Source: Bacteroidales bacterium
GTDB taxonomy: Bacteria > Bacteroidota > Bacteroidia > Bacteroidales > UBA6680
Reading direction: 5' to 3'
Length of the DNA: 64,000 nt
NCBI GenBank assembly: GCA_025210735.1
Contig: JAOARD010000053.1
Coordinates: 1 to 64,000 of the forward strand
In this document: positions 43,873 to 53,141 of the stretch, one piece after another
Position numbering within the stretch: position 1 is the stretch's first letter
Layout: the number at the start of each line of letters is the position of its first letter
Program-made: the position numbers and the translations under genes
The notes under the pieces: generated by a model
What the model was told of the DNA's origin: nothing
The model's database searches: none
The model's input: the letters and a program-made list of their open reading frames with translations, nothing else

Positions 43873-44763
43873 TTAAAAGAATGTAAATACAATTCCTGCT
43901 GAGAACGGAATTAATTCCGGTCCTTTATTATCCTCAAATAACGAAACCATATCATACTTTCCGTATATTGCAAAGTCTCCAATACCTACCTGTCCGTAAA
44001 GCGAATACTTAAAAGGTCTTAGGTAAAAATCGCCTCTGTCTTTAGCCTTTTTTCTGTCATTATCGGCACCCGGAGTATGATTTCTGTATACAACCTTAGT
44101 ATGAGATCCTATTCTTAATGAACCAATAAGTCCGGCATTAATATGCATTCTTGTACGGCGTCCTATTCTTGTGTTGTATTCTAACAATAGGGGTACATTA
44201 AGGTAACATGTTGTAAGTTTTGTCTTCTCAACACTATAATTGTTATTATTATATCTGTTATCTACAACAACCTTTCCGTTTGATTTCATTAGAGTAATAT
44301 CATTCTCAAATCTGTAGTTGTTGTATGTTAACCCAAGTCCGGTAACAACTCCTACATTTCTGGTGAAACCAAAGCTGTGCTGAAACAGGTTTATGTTTAC
44401 CTCTATTGATTTACGCTCGTTTAACTCCATAAACCCAGTTGGAAGTTCAAAATCTGATGAATTTGTAAAGAAATTGTTTATTCCCAAACCAAAACCAGAC
44501 CAGTGTCCTCTGAATCCATTCCAGTCAGATACTGCTGTTGTGTATCTGTCGTGCGAATTTGGATTGTGATGTTTAATTATGCTGTATCTTTTTTTTCCAA
44601 ACCTGAATGATAATGTATCTTTCTTTTTGTCAAGTTTGTTTTTTACTGTATCTCCTTCTAATGTTTCAAGCTTCTTTAGTCTGTCGAAATCTGTCTCTTG
44701 AGCAAAAGATGATAAAATTCCGGTTATCAGGAGTATAGCTGTAACAATTGTTGTCTTTTTCAT
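43873..44763 (-). CDS. Outer-membrane beta-barrel protein (PorT/OMP_b-brl_2-like)
   Basis: The protein has 296 residues with a signal peptide (ending SFAQE). From about residue 85 alternating strands with aromatic ends (FSLYGQVGIGDFAIYGKYDM, GIVFTFF at the C-terminus) indicate a small barrel of eight to ten strands. The final phenylalanine is the usual outer-membrane signal. A charged segment at 25-50 precedes the barrel. No specific role can be assigned. The gene is transcribed alone. Confidence 0.75.
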   Translation of the reverse strand: MKKTTIVTAILLITGILSSFAQETDFDRLKKLETLEGDTVKNKLDKKKDTLSFRFGKKRYSIIKHHNPNSHDRYTTAVSDWNGFRGHWSGFGLGINNFFTNSSDFELPTGFMELNERKSIEVNINLFQHSFGFTRNVGVVTGLGLTYNNYRFENDITLMKSNGKVVVDNRYNNNNYSVEKTKLTTCYLNVPLLLEYNTRIGRRTRMHINAGLIGSLRIGSHTKVVYRNHTPGADNDRKKAKDRGDFYLRPFKYSLYGQVGIGDFAIYGKYDMVSLFEDNKGPELIPFSAGIVFTFF

Positions 44764-44882
44764 ATCACTTGATTTTTGAATTTCTGAATCGGATATCTAT
44801 GTTTGTTTTTATAATGCAATATTAACAGACGAGTAAATGTCTAAATAGTTGCATGTAAAATATATATTTTTTTTCAAAACAG

Positions 44883-44890
44883 TATATTTG
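44883..44890 (+). promoter_or_regulatory. Possible -7 box before the e(P4)-like gene
   Basis: TATATTTG fits TAnnTTTG and lies 26 bases before the ATG. No TTTG is found at the right distance upstream. Confidence 0.35.
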
Positions 44891-44915
44891 TCTTTTCAAG
44901 AAAAAATATATTACT

Positions 44916-45692
44916 ATGCAGAAATTATTATTAAGCTTAGTTATTGCAGCGGCATTTATAACCGGGTGCAAACAGAACGAGAAGAAGAATGAAGATCATC
45001 TTTTAATGGCAGTTGCCTGGTATCAGAATTCAGGAGAGATGCAGGCATTGTATCATCAGGCATTTAACTGTGCAAAATATAGTGTTGATAATTTTACAGC
45101 AGACTATACCGGAGATAAAAAACTTGCCGTAATAGTAGATATTGACGAGACAGTGCTTGACAATAGTCCGTTTGAAGCTGGTGTTATTAATACAAATACT
45201 CCATACTCTTCAGAAACATGGGATGCATGGGTTAATCAGAAAAGAGCTGATGCTGTGCCAGGAGCTGTTGATTTTGCAAAATACCTTAACCAGAAGGGTG
45301 TTGAGTTGTTTTACATATCTAACAGAAAAGTTCATCTCTTAGAGTCAACTATCGCAAACCTTAAAAGTAAAGGATTTCCGGTTGTAGATAAGGAACATAT
45401 TCTTTTAAGAACGGAAGGATCTGGAAAAGAGCCACGCAGAGAGGTTGTAAAGAAAGATTATGATATTGTACTGCTTATGGGCGATAATCTTAGCGATTTT
45501 TTACCAATATTTGAAGATAGAACAAATCAGGCTAAGGATGCTGTTGAGAAGTATAAGTCGGAATTTGGTAAAAGATTTATTGTATTGCCAAATCCAATGT
45601 ATGGTGAGTGGGAAGGACAGATCTACAACCATAACTATAAGCTAACAAGAAAAGAGAAAAACGACCTTCTTAAAAAATCTCTGCGCGACTAA
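44916..45692 (+). CDS. HAD acid phosphatase, lipoprotein e(P4) family
   Basis: The protein has 258 residues. The lipoprotein signal ends in ITGC (Cys18). The HAD class B/C acid-phosphatase motif DIDETVLDNS (about 77-86) has the nucleophile and acid aspartates; FYISNR is motif II and MGDNLSDF is motif IV. Family members dephosphorylate nucleotides such as NMN or 5'-AMP at the outer membrane, allowing uptake of NAD precursors. The enzyme type is clear; the preferred substrate is inferred from the family. Confidence 0.9.
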   Translation: MQKLLLSLVIAAAFITGCKQNEKKNEDHLLMAVAWYQNSGEMQALYHQAFNCAKYSVDNFTADYTGDKKLAVIVDIDETVLDNSPFEAGVINTNTPYSSETWDAWVNQKRADAVPGAVDFAKYLNQKGVELFYISNRKVHLLESTIANLKSKGFPVVDKEHILLRTEGSGKEPRREVVKKDYDIVLLMGDNLSDFLPIFEDRTNQAKDAVEKYKSEFGKRFIVLPNPMYGEWEGQIYNHNYKLTRKEKNDLLKKSLRD

Positions 45693-45780
45693 AATTCAAG
45701 TAGAGGTATAACTCAATTGATTTTTTGAAACAATTGAAATATGCTGTCGTTATTATTTATAGAATAATACAACTGGCAAT

Positions 45781-48700
45781 TTGAAGAAGAGTATTATAAT
45801 ATTAATCACTTTTTTGTACGTTTCTCTTAGTGTATTTGCAAACAGTAAGAGAAGCGTGCTTTTTATCAATTCCTTTTCAATTGAAGGAAGATGGTCTAGA
45901 GATATATATTCAGGAATATATCTGACACTTAAAGCTAAAATACCGGGGGTTGAGTTTCATCATATTGATATGGACTCAAAAAACATTGGTAACATTTCTT
46001 ATTGTCCTGAACTTTCTGAGCTTATAAAAGCTAAATACGGACCTGACTATTTTGATGCGGTTATTGTTGCAAGCGATAATGCATTAGAATTTGCTGTAGA
46101 CTATAAAGAAGAACTTTTTCCGAATACACCAATAGTGTTTTGCAGTGTCTTTAAAAAGACTGTTGATGCAATACAGAAGAGGAATATTCCTATAACAGGA
46201 GAAATTAATTTTGGAGATTTATCAGGTAACTTCAAAATGGCAAGAGAGCTTTTTCCTGATAAGGATAAGTACTTTATAATTAATGATGAATTTGATATAG
46301 GAACCTATTTTAAACAATATATAGAGACATATATAGAGCCCGATTTTGAAGGTATAAAGTTTATATATTCTGATGCGGGTATTGATGATATAAAAGACCA
46401 GATAGAGCAGTTTGATGATAGATATGTGGTGTTTTTAGGAGCTTATGAACGCATAGGTGGGGCAAATGTATATGACGATATTGATGTTACAATGAAGATT
46501 ACCTCAAATGAAGATATTCCGGTATTTGCTTTTGCAGATATAGATATAGAGAACGGAGTATTAGGAGGTTTGGTTGTATCAGGAAAACAGTATGGTATTG
46601 CAGCAGCAAACAGGGTTGTAGATATTTTGAATAATAATGCAACAGACACAGCAGTGATTATGACACATAATGCTGCATGTATATTTGATTATAATGTATT
46701 TAAGGAGTTTGAACTCTTGGGTAAAGATGTACCTCATGAGATAACATTTATAAATAGAGAAGATTCCTTTCTTGTTACACATCTGAAAATAATAATATTT
46801 ATTCTTACCTTTATTACTATACTCATAGTTTTGATAATATTTCTGATTCGTAATATCAGAAAGAGAATAGAAGCAGAACAACTTATCAGAGAGAATACTG
46901 CTAAAAAGTATAATGAAATAATAGAAAATTCACTTGATGGAATATTGATTATTCAGGATGGGATATTTGTCTATTCTAACAAACGGTTTTGCGATCTTAC
47001 AGGGTTTGATTATAATGATATTATTGGCATGGAGTTTCATAAACTTGTGGCTCCAATGTATAAAGATAAAGCAAAGAGTAACTATAATAATAGAATACAA
47101 GGGAAAGATATTCCAAAAGAGTATGAGATTGATATACTTGACAGCAGAGGAAGTGTAATTACAGTCTGGCTTAATGCTGCAATAATAGAGTATAATGGCA
47201 AACCTGCTGATTACATATATATAAGAGATATTACAAAGGAGAAAGAGGATAAACAGAAGGTAGTATATAGTGAGATAAAATACCGGAGTTTGTTTGAGAA
47301 TGCACCTGTGGCAATTATTATGTTGAGTAAAGAGGTAATACTTGATATGAATCCTTATGCCATTGAGATGTTTGGTGCAAAAGGTATAGAGGAGTTTGAG
47401 GGGAAGGGTATAATTGATATTTCTGCAAAATATCAGGACGATGGTATGCCGGCTAATATACTTGCAAAAAGATATATTAAACTTGCTTATGAAGGTAAAC
47501 AGCAAGAGTTTAATTGGGTATCTAAAACATTGTCGGGAACAGAATTTCAGGTAAGCGTATCGTTGTCTGCATATAACCAGTATGGTACCGATATGCTTTT
47601 TGCAATAGTTACTGATCTTACAGAGAGAATAGAATCTGAAAAAATTCTGATAGATAGCGAAGAGAAATACAGAAGTGTATTTAATAACTCGCATACACCA
47701 CTCTTGTTGCTTGAAGATGTATTTATAGTAGACTGTAATATGGCTGCAATAGATATGTTTAAAGCCAAGGATAAAACAGAACTTATAGGAAAAACAGTTA
47801 TAGATCTATCTCCAATGGAAAATGCAGATGGACTTCTGAATCTTGTTGGGGAGTTAAGAGATACTATATCAACAAAGAATAGCATAACATTTGAATGGAG
47901 CCATATAAGATTTACGGGTGAGGTCTTCCCTGTAATTGTGCATGCAAATAAGATAAATTTTAATATGAAAGACTATCTGTTTGCATCAATTGAAGATTTA
48001 ACTGATAAAATAAAAGCACAGAGAGCATTACTTGATAGTGAGCAACGATACAAAACAATATTTGAGGAGTCTGCAGATGCAATTATTGTAATAAAGAATA
48101 ATGTAATATTTGATTGCAATGGCAATGCTGTAAGATTATTTGAAGTGCCATCAAAAAGTAGTTTAATAGGCATGGAGCCATTAATATATAGCAAAGAGAA
48201 TAGTAATTACATATATAAATCGGAGGGACTTATAAGAAACCTTATTGATGAGTCTGTTGGAAACCAGGGTACAGTATCGTTTAAATGGACACTTTTAACA
48301 GATAACGGAAGAGAGGTTCAATTAAAGGTTTATGCAAATAAATTAAGTCTTAATAATGACGAACTTATAATTGCCAGGATAGAGGATCTTACAGATATTA
48401 TAAAATCGGAACGTAAACTTAAGGATAGTGAAAAGAAATACAGACGTATCTTTGATAACTCTCTTAGCGCACTACTTCTATTGTCAGATGATATTATAGT
48501 TGACTGTAATCCATCAGCAGTTGATTTGTTTGGAAAACAGAAAAAAGAGGATCTTATAGGTAAACACATATATAATTTCTCAAAAAGTGTGCAGCCGGAC
48601 GGGGTTAGTCTGGTGGAGTATAATGAGGTTATAAACAGGGAGATAAAGAGGGAAGGTCGATATATATTTGAGTGGATACATATGGCAGATAATGGTGATG

Positions 48701-50682
48701 ATATACCATGTCGTGTATCAATATCTACAATTAATTTAGGAGGAGAGTTACTTCAGTTTGCCTCTATTGAGGACAGAAGAGCTCAATATAAAGCAGAGCA
48801 GGAGTTACAGGAGAAAGAGGAGAGGTACAGAACAATATTTGAGAATGCTCTGCATGGATTCTTTGTAATTGATAATAATAATAAGATATATGAGTGTAAT
48901 ACACGTTTCTTACAACTTCTTGATTATACTTCGAATACGAATATCATAGGCAGAGAGATCAGAGATATCTCATATTATAAGCAGATGGCAGATATGAGTG
49001 TTGATGAATATATAAAATATGTAGATGATGAGATAGTTACCAATGGTGGGGCTAATTTTTTATGGATTCTGAAAACAGAGAATAATCGTCCGGTGTATGT
49101 AAATGCCTCAGTGAATAAAATGACTATAAAAGGCGAAGGCTATCAGTTTTGTGCTATTGAAGATATATCAGATAAACTGAAAGCGGAACAGGCCTTTAAA
49201 GATAGCGAAGAGCGATATCGTAAAATATTCCAGAACGCTCTTAATGGCTTTATTATTCTTAATAAAGATAATGAAATTGTTGACTGTAATCCGCAGTTTG
49301 TAAGAATGATGGAGACTACGGACGAGAATCAGATTATTGGAAGAAATCTTTATGATATATCGGATCAGATACAAAACAGAGATCAGAATGCCAGAATATA
49401 TGGCAAAAGCATAAACAGAATGGTTGAGAAAAAGGGTGCAACAACAGCACAGTGGAATCTTAACTCTGTTAAAGGGAATCTGGTAATTACTAATGCATCT
49501 ATAACTGAAATATGGCTTAAGGACGAAATGTTTCAGTTCTGTACCTTTGATGATGTATCAGAAAAGGTAGCTGCAGAGAAAGCACTGAAAGATAGCGAAG
49601 AGAAACTAAGACTCATATTTGATGAGGCAAATATAGGGATAGTACTTGGCGATATATCCGGTAATGTTATAAAAGCAAACAGTAAGTTCTATGAGATGCT
49701 TGGTTACGATGATGACGAAGAGTTACCTGCTGAGACAAAAGAGCTTTTATCATCTGATATTGACACAGATCAGACACAGAATAAATACAAAAAAGGCGAT
49801 GTATTGCTCTATAAAATAGAAAAACAGTTTAAGAAGAAAGATGGAACGTATCTGGACGTAAGATCACATGTGTCTGCGCGCCTTGATGTTAATGGTAATT
49901 ATCATCACTTTGTTTCAATTATAGAGGACTATACAGAGAAGAAAAATGCAGAGATGTGTCTGGTTGAGTCGCAAAAGGTGCTAAAAGAACTAAATGCAAC
50001 AAAAGACAGATTTTTCTCAATTATTGCTCACGATCTCAAGAATCCGTTTAATACAATGTTGGGTTTTAGTGAGTTGTTGATTAATAGTGTTAAGGAATAC
50101 GATTACGATAAAATAGAACACTATTCGCATGTGCTGCATAAAAGTACCAGAAGAGGGTTTGATCTGTTAAATAACCTTCTGGAGTGGTCGCGTTCGCAAA
50201 TGGGGATGATGAAATATACACCCAAAAAGAATAAGCTTTCCGAAATATTTAAGTCTGTAATACTAATCTCTGATACAACTGCAAAAAAGAAGGGGATAAC
50301 AATAAATTACAATATTCACAACAATGAGTATGTATTCTGCGATATTAATATGATAAATGCAGTAATACGCAACCTTGTATCTAATGCAATAAAGTTTACT
50401 AAATCAGGAGGTAATATTACCATATCAACTAATATTATTGAAGATAACATTAAGATATCAGTAAAAGATACCGGAGTAGGAATGAGTGCAGAGGTAATAG
50501 AAAAGCTGTTTAAGTTAGATTCTGAGGTGTCATCTGCTGGTACAGAAGGAGAGAAGGGTACAGGATTAGGACTTATTCTTTGTAATGAGTTTATTAAAAA
50601 ACATGGACGAAATCTGGATGTTACAAGTATAGTGGGCGAAGGAAGTGAATTTGTATTCTATCTGCCAATCTGTATTGATTAA
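45781..50682 (+). CDS. Giant multi-PAS sensor histidine kinase
   Basis: The protein has 1633 residues. TTG 45781 is the start, because the signal peptide follows at once (MKKSIIILITFLYV, ending VFANS). Residues about 24-325 match the ABC-type periplasmic binding family PF04392 (SVLFINSFSIEGRWSRDIYSG; PIVFCSVFK). A membrane helix lies at about 335-358. Eight PAS domains follow, most starting SExxYRxIFxNS; domains 3, 4, 5 and 7 contain the phrase DCN. The transmitter has AHDLKNPFN with His1417, then NLVSNAIKFT (N-box), DTGVGMS and GTGLGL. No receiver domain is present and no response regulator is adjacent. It senses a ligand outside and further signals inside; all ligands are unknown. Confidence 0.9.
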   Translation: MKKSIIILITFLYVSLSVFANSKRSVLFINSFSIEGRWSRDIYSGIYLTLKAKIPGVEFHHIDMDSKNIGNISYCPELSELIKAKYGPDYFDAVIVASDNALEFAVDYKEELFPNTPIVFCSVFKKTVDAIQKRNIPITGEINFGDLSGNFKMARELFPDKDKYFIINDEFDIGTYFKQYIETYIEPDFEGIKFIYSDAGIDDIKDQIEQFDDRYVVFLGAYERIGGANVYDDIDVTMKITSNEDIPVFAFADIDIENGVLGGLVVSGKQYGIAAANRVVDILNNNATDTAVIMTHNAACIFDYNVFKEFELLGKDVPHEITFINREDSFLVTHLKIIIFILTFITILIVLIIFLIRNIRKRIEAEQLIRENTAKKYNEIIENSLDGILIIQDGIFVYSNKRFCDLTGFDYNDIIGMEFHKLVAPMYKDKAKSNYNNRIQGKDIPKEYEIDILDSRGSVITVWLNAAIIEYNGKPADYIYIRDITKEKEDKQKVVYSEIKYRSLFENAPVAIIMLSKEVILDMNPYAIEMFGAKGIEEFEGKGIIDISAKYQDDGMPANILAKRYIKLAYEGKQQEFNWVSKTLSGTEFQVSVSLSAYNQYGTDMLFAIVTDLTERIESEKILIDSEEKYRSVFNNSHTPLLLLEDVFIVDCNMAAIDMFKAKDKTELIGKTVIDLSPMENADGLLNLVGELRDTISTKNSITFEWSHIRFTGEVFPVIVHANKINFNMKDYLFASIEDLTDKIKAQRALLDSEQRYKTIFEESADAIIVIKNNVIFDCNGNAVRLFEVPSKSSLIGMEPLIYSKENSNYIYKSEGLIRNLIDESVGNQGTVSFKWTLLTDNGREVQLKVYANKLSLNNDELIIARIEDLTDIIKSERKLKDSEKKYRRIFDNSLSALLLLSDDIIVDCNPSAVDLFGKQKKEDLIGKHIYNFSKSVQPDGVSLVEYNEVINREIKREGRYIFEWIHMADNGDDIPCRVSISTINLGGELLQFASIEDRRAQYKAEQELQEKEERYRTIFENALHGFFVIDNNNKIYECNTRFLQLLDYTSNTNIIGREIRDISYYKQMADMSVDEYIKYVDDEIVTNGGANFLWILKTENNRPVYVNASVNKMTIKGEGYQFCAIEDISDKLKAEQAFKDSEERYRKIFQNALNGFIILNKDNEIVDCNPQFVRMMETTDENQIIGRNLYDISDQIQNRDQNARIYGKSINRMVEKKGATTAQWNLNSVKGNLVITNASITEIWLKDEMFQFCTFDDVSEKVAAEKALKDSEEKLRLIFDEANIGIVLGDISGNVIKANSKFYEMLGYDDDEELPAETKELLSSDIDTDQTQNKYKKGDVLLYKIEKQFKKKDGTYLDVRSHVSARLDVNGNYHHFVSIIEDYTEKKNAEMCLVESQKVLKELNATKDRFFSIIAHDLKNPFNTMLGFSELLINSVKEYDYDKIEHYSHVLHKSTRRGFDLLNNLLEWSRSQMGMMKYTPKKNKLSEIFKSVILISDTTAKKKGITINYNIHNNEYVFCDINMINAVIRNLVSNAIKFTKSGGNITISTNIIEDNIKISVKDTGVGMSAEVIEKLFKLDSEVSSAGTEGEKGTGLGLILCNEFIKKHGRNLDVTSIVGEGSEFVFYLPICID

Positions 50683-50746
50683 TTTGTTGTAAGTCTTATT
50701 CTCTGATTTATATTGTTGCTAAACTTAAGATACCGTATTCTCTTGA

Positions 50747-50872
50747 TTATCTTTCTGTAATAATACAGCCACCACATTTCAAACATTTTAAATTAAGTAG
50801 AGCAATACTTTTTACTATATCCACAGGTAAAGAATCTGGATATAAAAGCTCTTTATTCATGACTAATTCCAT
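50747..50872 (-). CDS. Possible 41-residue protein with a CxxCxxC motif
   Basis: The frame runs from ATG at 50872 to TAA at 50747. The product starts MELVMNKELLYPDSLPVDIV and ends with LKCLKCGGCIITER. Three closely spaced cysteines (CLKCGGC) suggest metal binding, and the opening looks like ordinary protein. It may be a small protein or the end of a decayed gene. The rest of 50683-50996 holds nothing else I can identify. Confidence 0.3.
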   Translation of the reverse strand: MELVMNKELLYPDSLPVDIVKSIALLNLKCLKCGGCIITER

Positions 50873-50996
50873 AGTTTATGAATAAACTATATGTAAAATC
50901 ACCATAACCATTCCGTTGAAAATATAGAGTAACAGATTGTTGAATAATAATGTAAATAGTTGTAAATTAATAGTAAGAAAATATATACAGATGATG

Positions 50997-51065
50997 AAAC
51001 GAGGCATGAGAATAGTCATTCACATACGAGTTCCATCTGACAACTGAAAAAATTATAAACAGATG
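50997..51065 (+). repeat. Dispersed repeat copy giving the start of the LolA-like gene
   Basis: Head gaaacgaggcatgag, middle cgagttccatctgac, tail ttataaacagatg. The ATG of the tail is the start codon of the gene at 51063. CATCTG pairs with CAGATG, so the start codon lies in a possible hairpin. The copy is shorter than others by a deletion after cattcaca. Confidence 0.8.
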
Positions 51066-51809
51066 AATAGATTGGTAGTGTTAACAATTGTTCTTACAGC
51101 TTTTGCTACAATTATATCTGCTCAGGATGCCAAACAGATAATTAAAAAAGCTGATGAAAAATGGCAGGGAACCTCGCAGTACAGCGAGATGAAGATGGAG
51201 ATAATAAGACCAACCTGGAAACGTACAGTTGTATTTAAAGGCTGGGGATTGGGCAGAGACTATTCGCTTACCTATGTATCGGCTCCGGCACGTGAGAAAG
51301 GACAAACATTTCTTAAACGTAAAAATGAGATGTGGACATGGAATCCTAAGATAAGAAGGCTTATAAAACTACCTCCATCTATGATGTCGCAAGGATGGAT
51401 GGGGTCTGACTTTACAAATGACGATATACTTAAAGAGAGCTCTATGGTTGTTGATTACAGTCATAAACTGATAGGAAAGGAGACTGTTAGCGGAATCTCT
51501 TGCTATAAGATAGAACTAATACCCCTTGAAGATGCCTCAGTTGTATGGGGAAAGATTATTAAATGGATAAGCATAGATGAGTTTGATCAGATGAAGAGTG
51601 AATATTACGATGAAGATGATATGCTTGTGAAAACAGATATTGCCTACGACATAAAACTTATGAGCGATAGAAAAATACCAACACGACTTGAAATTATCCC
51701 TGCGGATGAAGAGGGGCATAAAACTGTTGTTCACATAATTAAAATGCAGTATGGGATAAACAAAAGTGAATCGTTCTTCTCGCAACAAAACATGAAACGA
51801 ATTAAGTAA
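51063..51809 (+). CDS. LolA-like outer-membrane lipoprotein-sorting family protein
   Basis: The protein has 248 residues with a signal peptide (ending IISAQD). It matches the LolA-like PF17131 family: SEMKMEIIRPTWKRT, SAPAREKGQTFLKRKNEMW, IKLPPSMMSQGWMGSDFTND. Proteins with this fold bind lipid chains in a half-open barrel and carry them across the periplasm. The genes downstream encode FtsX-type permeases, an ATPase and a barrel, so this is likely the carrier of that machine. Its leader and ATG come from the dispersed repeat. Confidence 0.85.
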   Translation: MNRLVVLTIVLTAFATIISAQDAKQIIKKADEKWQGTSQYSEMKMEIIRPTWKRTVVFKGWGLGRDYSLTYVSAPAREKGQTFLKRKNEMWTWNPKIRRLIKLPPSMMSQGWMGSDFTNDDILKESSMVVDYSHKLIGKETVSGISCYKIELIPLEDASVVWGKIIKWISIDEFDQMKSEYYDEDDMLVKTDIAYDIKLMSDRKIPTRLEIIPADEEGHKTVVHIIKMQYGINKSESFFSQQNMKRIK

Positions 51810-51813
51810 TAGC

Positions 51814-51908
51814 CATGAAACAAAGCGTTAGAATGGTTGCTCTTACACATTAGAATGATTAAAGATTCGAGTTCCATATGATTTATAAAAAGAAAAAATA
51901 AACAGATG
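51814..51908 (+). repeat. Dispersed repeat copy giving the start of the first permease gene
   Basis: Head catgaaacaaagcgttag, middle cgagttccatatga, tail aaataaacagatg. The tail ATG is the start codon at 51906. The hairpin arm reads CATATG here, one mismatch to CAGATG. It fills the whole gap between the carrier and permease genes. Confidence 0.78.
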
Positions 51909-53126
51909 AACTATCTTAAAATGGCATGGCGTAATACCTTGCGAAACAAGGCACGAAGCTCAATAACTATGGCTTCGGTATTTCTGGCAATATTTCTTTC
52001 TCTGATAACTCGTTCAATGCAAATTGGATCATACGACAATATGATTAATAATGTTGTAGGAGCATTTACCGGGAATATTCAGGTTCATAAAAATGGTTAT
52101 TGGGACGAGAAAATAATAGATAATGTGTTCAGTTATAACGATAGTCTGGTAAACTACATAGAGTCTGTTGATAATGTTAGTGCTGTTGCACCAAGGGTTG
52201 AAACATTTGCTTTGGCATCATATGGAAACAAAACCAAAGGTATTATGGTAAACGGGGTAGATCCCGATGCTGAAGATAGATTCTCGAAACTGAAAGATAA
52301 ATTAATTAAAGGGAATTATCTTGATAAAGATCATGATGGTATATTGTTAGGAGCATCACTTGCATCAAACCTTAAACTATCAGTTGGCGACTCTATAGTT
52401 ATTTTGGGGCAGGGGTACCATGGTAGTTCTGCAGCCGGGCTATATCCAGTTAGAGGTATAGTAAAATTTCCTTCACCAGATCTTGATAAAAGATTGATGT
52501 ATATGCCTATAAAGTATGCTCAGGAGTACTGTTCTTTAGATAATCAGCTAACCTCATTGGTAATAAAACTTACAGATGATAAGAAAAACTACAAGGTGAA
52601 AGAGCAGATAATCGGCAAGTTTGATAAAGAGGGTATTGAGGTTATGGATTGGCGAGAGTTAGCACCTGAACTTGCACAACAGATAGAGGCCGATAATGGG
52701 CAGGGAATAATTATGTTAGCAATACTCTATCTGATTGTTGCATTCGGAATATTCGGAACCCTCATTATGATGATTAATGAACGGGTTAGAGAGTTTGGAG
52801 TTATGCTGGCAATAGGGATGAAACACTACAAGATAGCTGCACTTGTGTTTTTTGAGACACTTATAATTGGCTTTGTAGGAGTTGTTTTAGGTACGCTATT
52901 TAGCCTGCCAATAATAGCATATTTTCATAATAATCCGTACAGATATACTGGTGAGATGGCGATGATTATGGAGCAATATGGCATGGAACCAATAATGCCA
53001 TTTGCATTTGAACCCGGATACTTCGTTAGTCAGGCAATTACAGTATTTATAATAATCGTATTAATGCTGATAATACCAGTTATATCAATAGCCAGATTAA
53101 AAACAATAAAAGCTCTCAGAGCCTGA
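51906..53126 (+). CDS. ABC transporter permease, FtsX/MacB-LolC type (1)
   Basis: The protein has 406 residues. An N-terminal membrane helix (about 22-40) precedes a periplasmic domain of about 240 residues. Three C-terminal helices follow (about 273-294, 316-345 and 372-396), the standard FtsX layout. AWRNTLRNKARSSITM at the start and GVMLAIGMKHYKI before helix 3 are typical of LolC/E-type subunits. It should pair with the next permease and the ATPase at 54389 to extract lipid or lipoprotein from the inner membrane. The start is fixed by the family-like N-terminus. Confidence 0.88.
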   Translation: MNYLKMAWRNTLRNKARSSITMASVFLAIFLSLITRSMQIGSYDNMINNVVGAFTGNIQVHKNGYWDEKIIDNVFSYNDSLVNYIESVDNVSAVAPRVETFALASYGNKTKGIMVNGVDPDAEDRFSKLKDKLIKGNYLDKDHDGILLGASLASNLKLSVGDSIVILGQGYHGSSAAGLYPVRGIVKFPSPDLDKRLMYMPIKYAQEYCSLDNQLTSLVIKLTDDKKNYKVKEQIIGKFDKEGIEVMDWRELAPELAQQIEADNGQGIIMLAILYLIVAFGIFGTLIMMINERVREFGVMLAIGMKHYKIAALVFFETLIIGFVGVVLGTLFSLPIIAYFHNNPYRYTGEMAMIMEQYGMEPIMPFAFEPGYFVSQAITVFIIIVLMLIIPVISIARLKTIKALRA

Positions 53127-53141
53127 TAAAAACTTACAGTT

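Noticed and set aside
46930..47694. Long minus-strand frame (254 codons) inside the giant kinase gene
   Set aside because: It is antisense to well-supported PAS domains and its product is rich in Cys, Tyr and Ile without any domain pattern.
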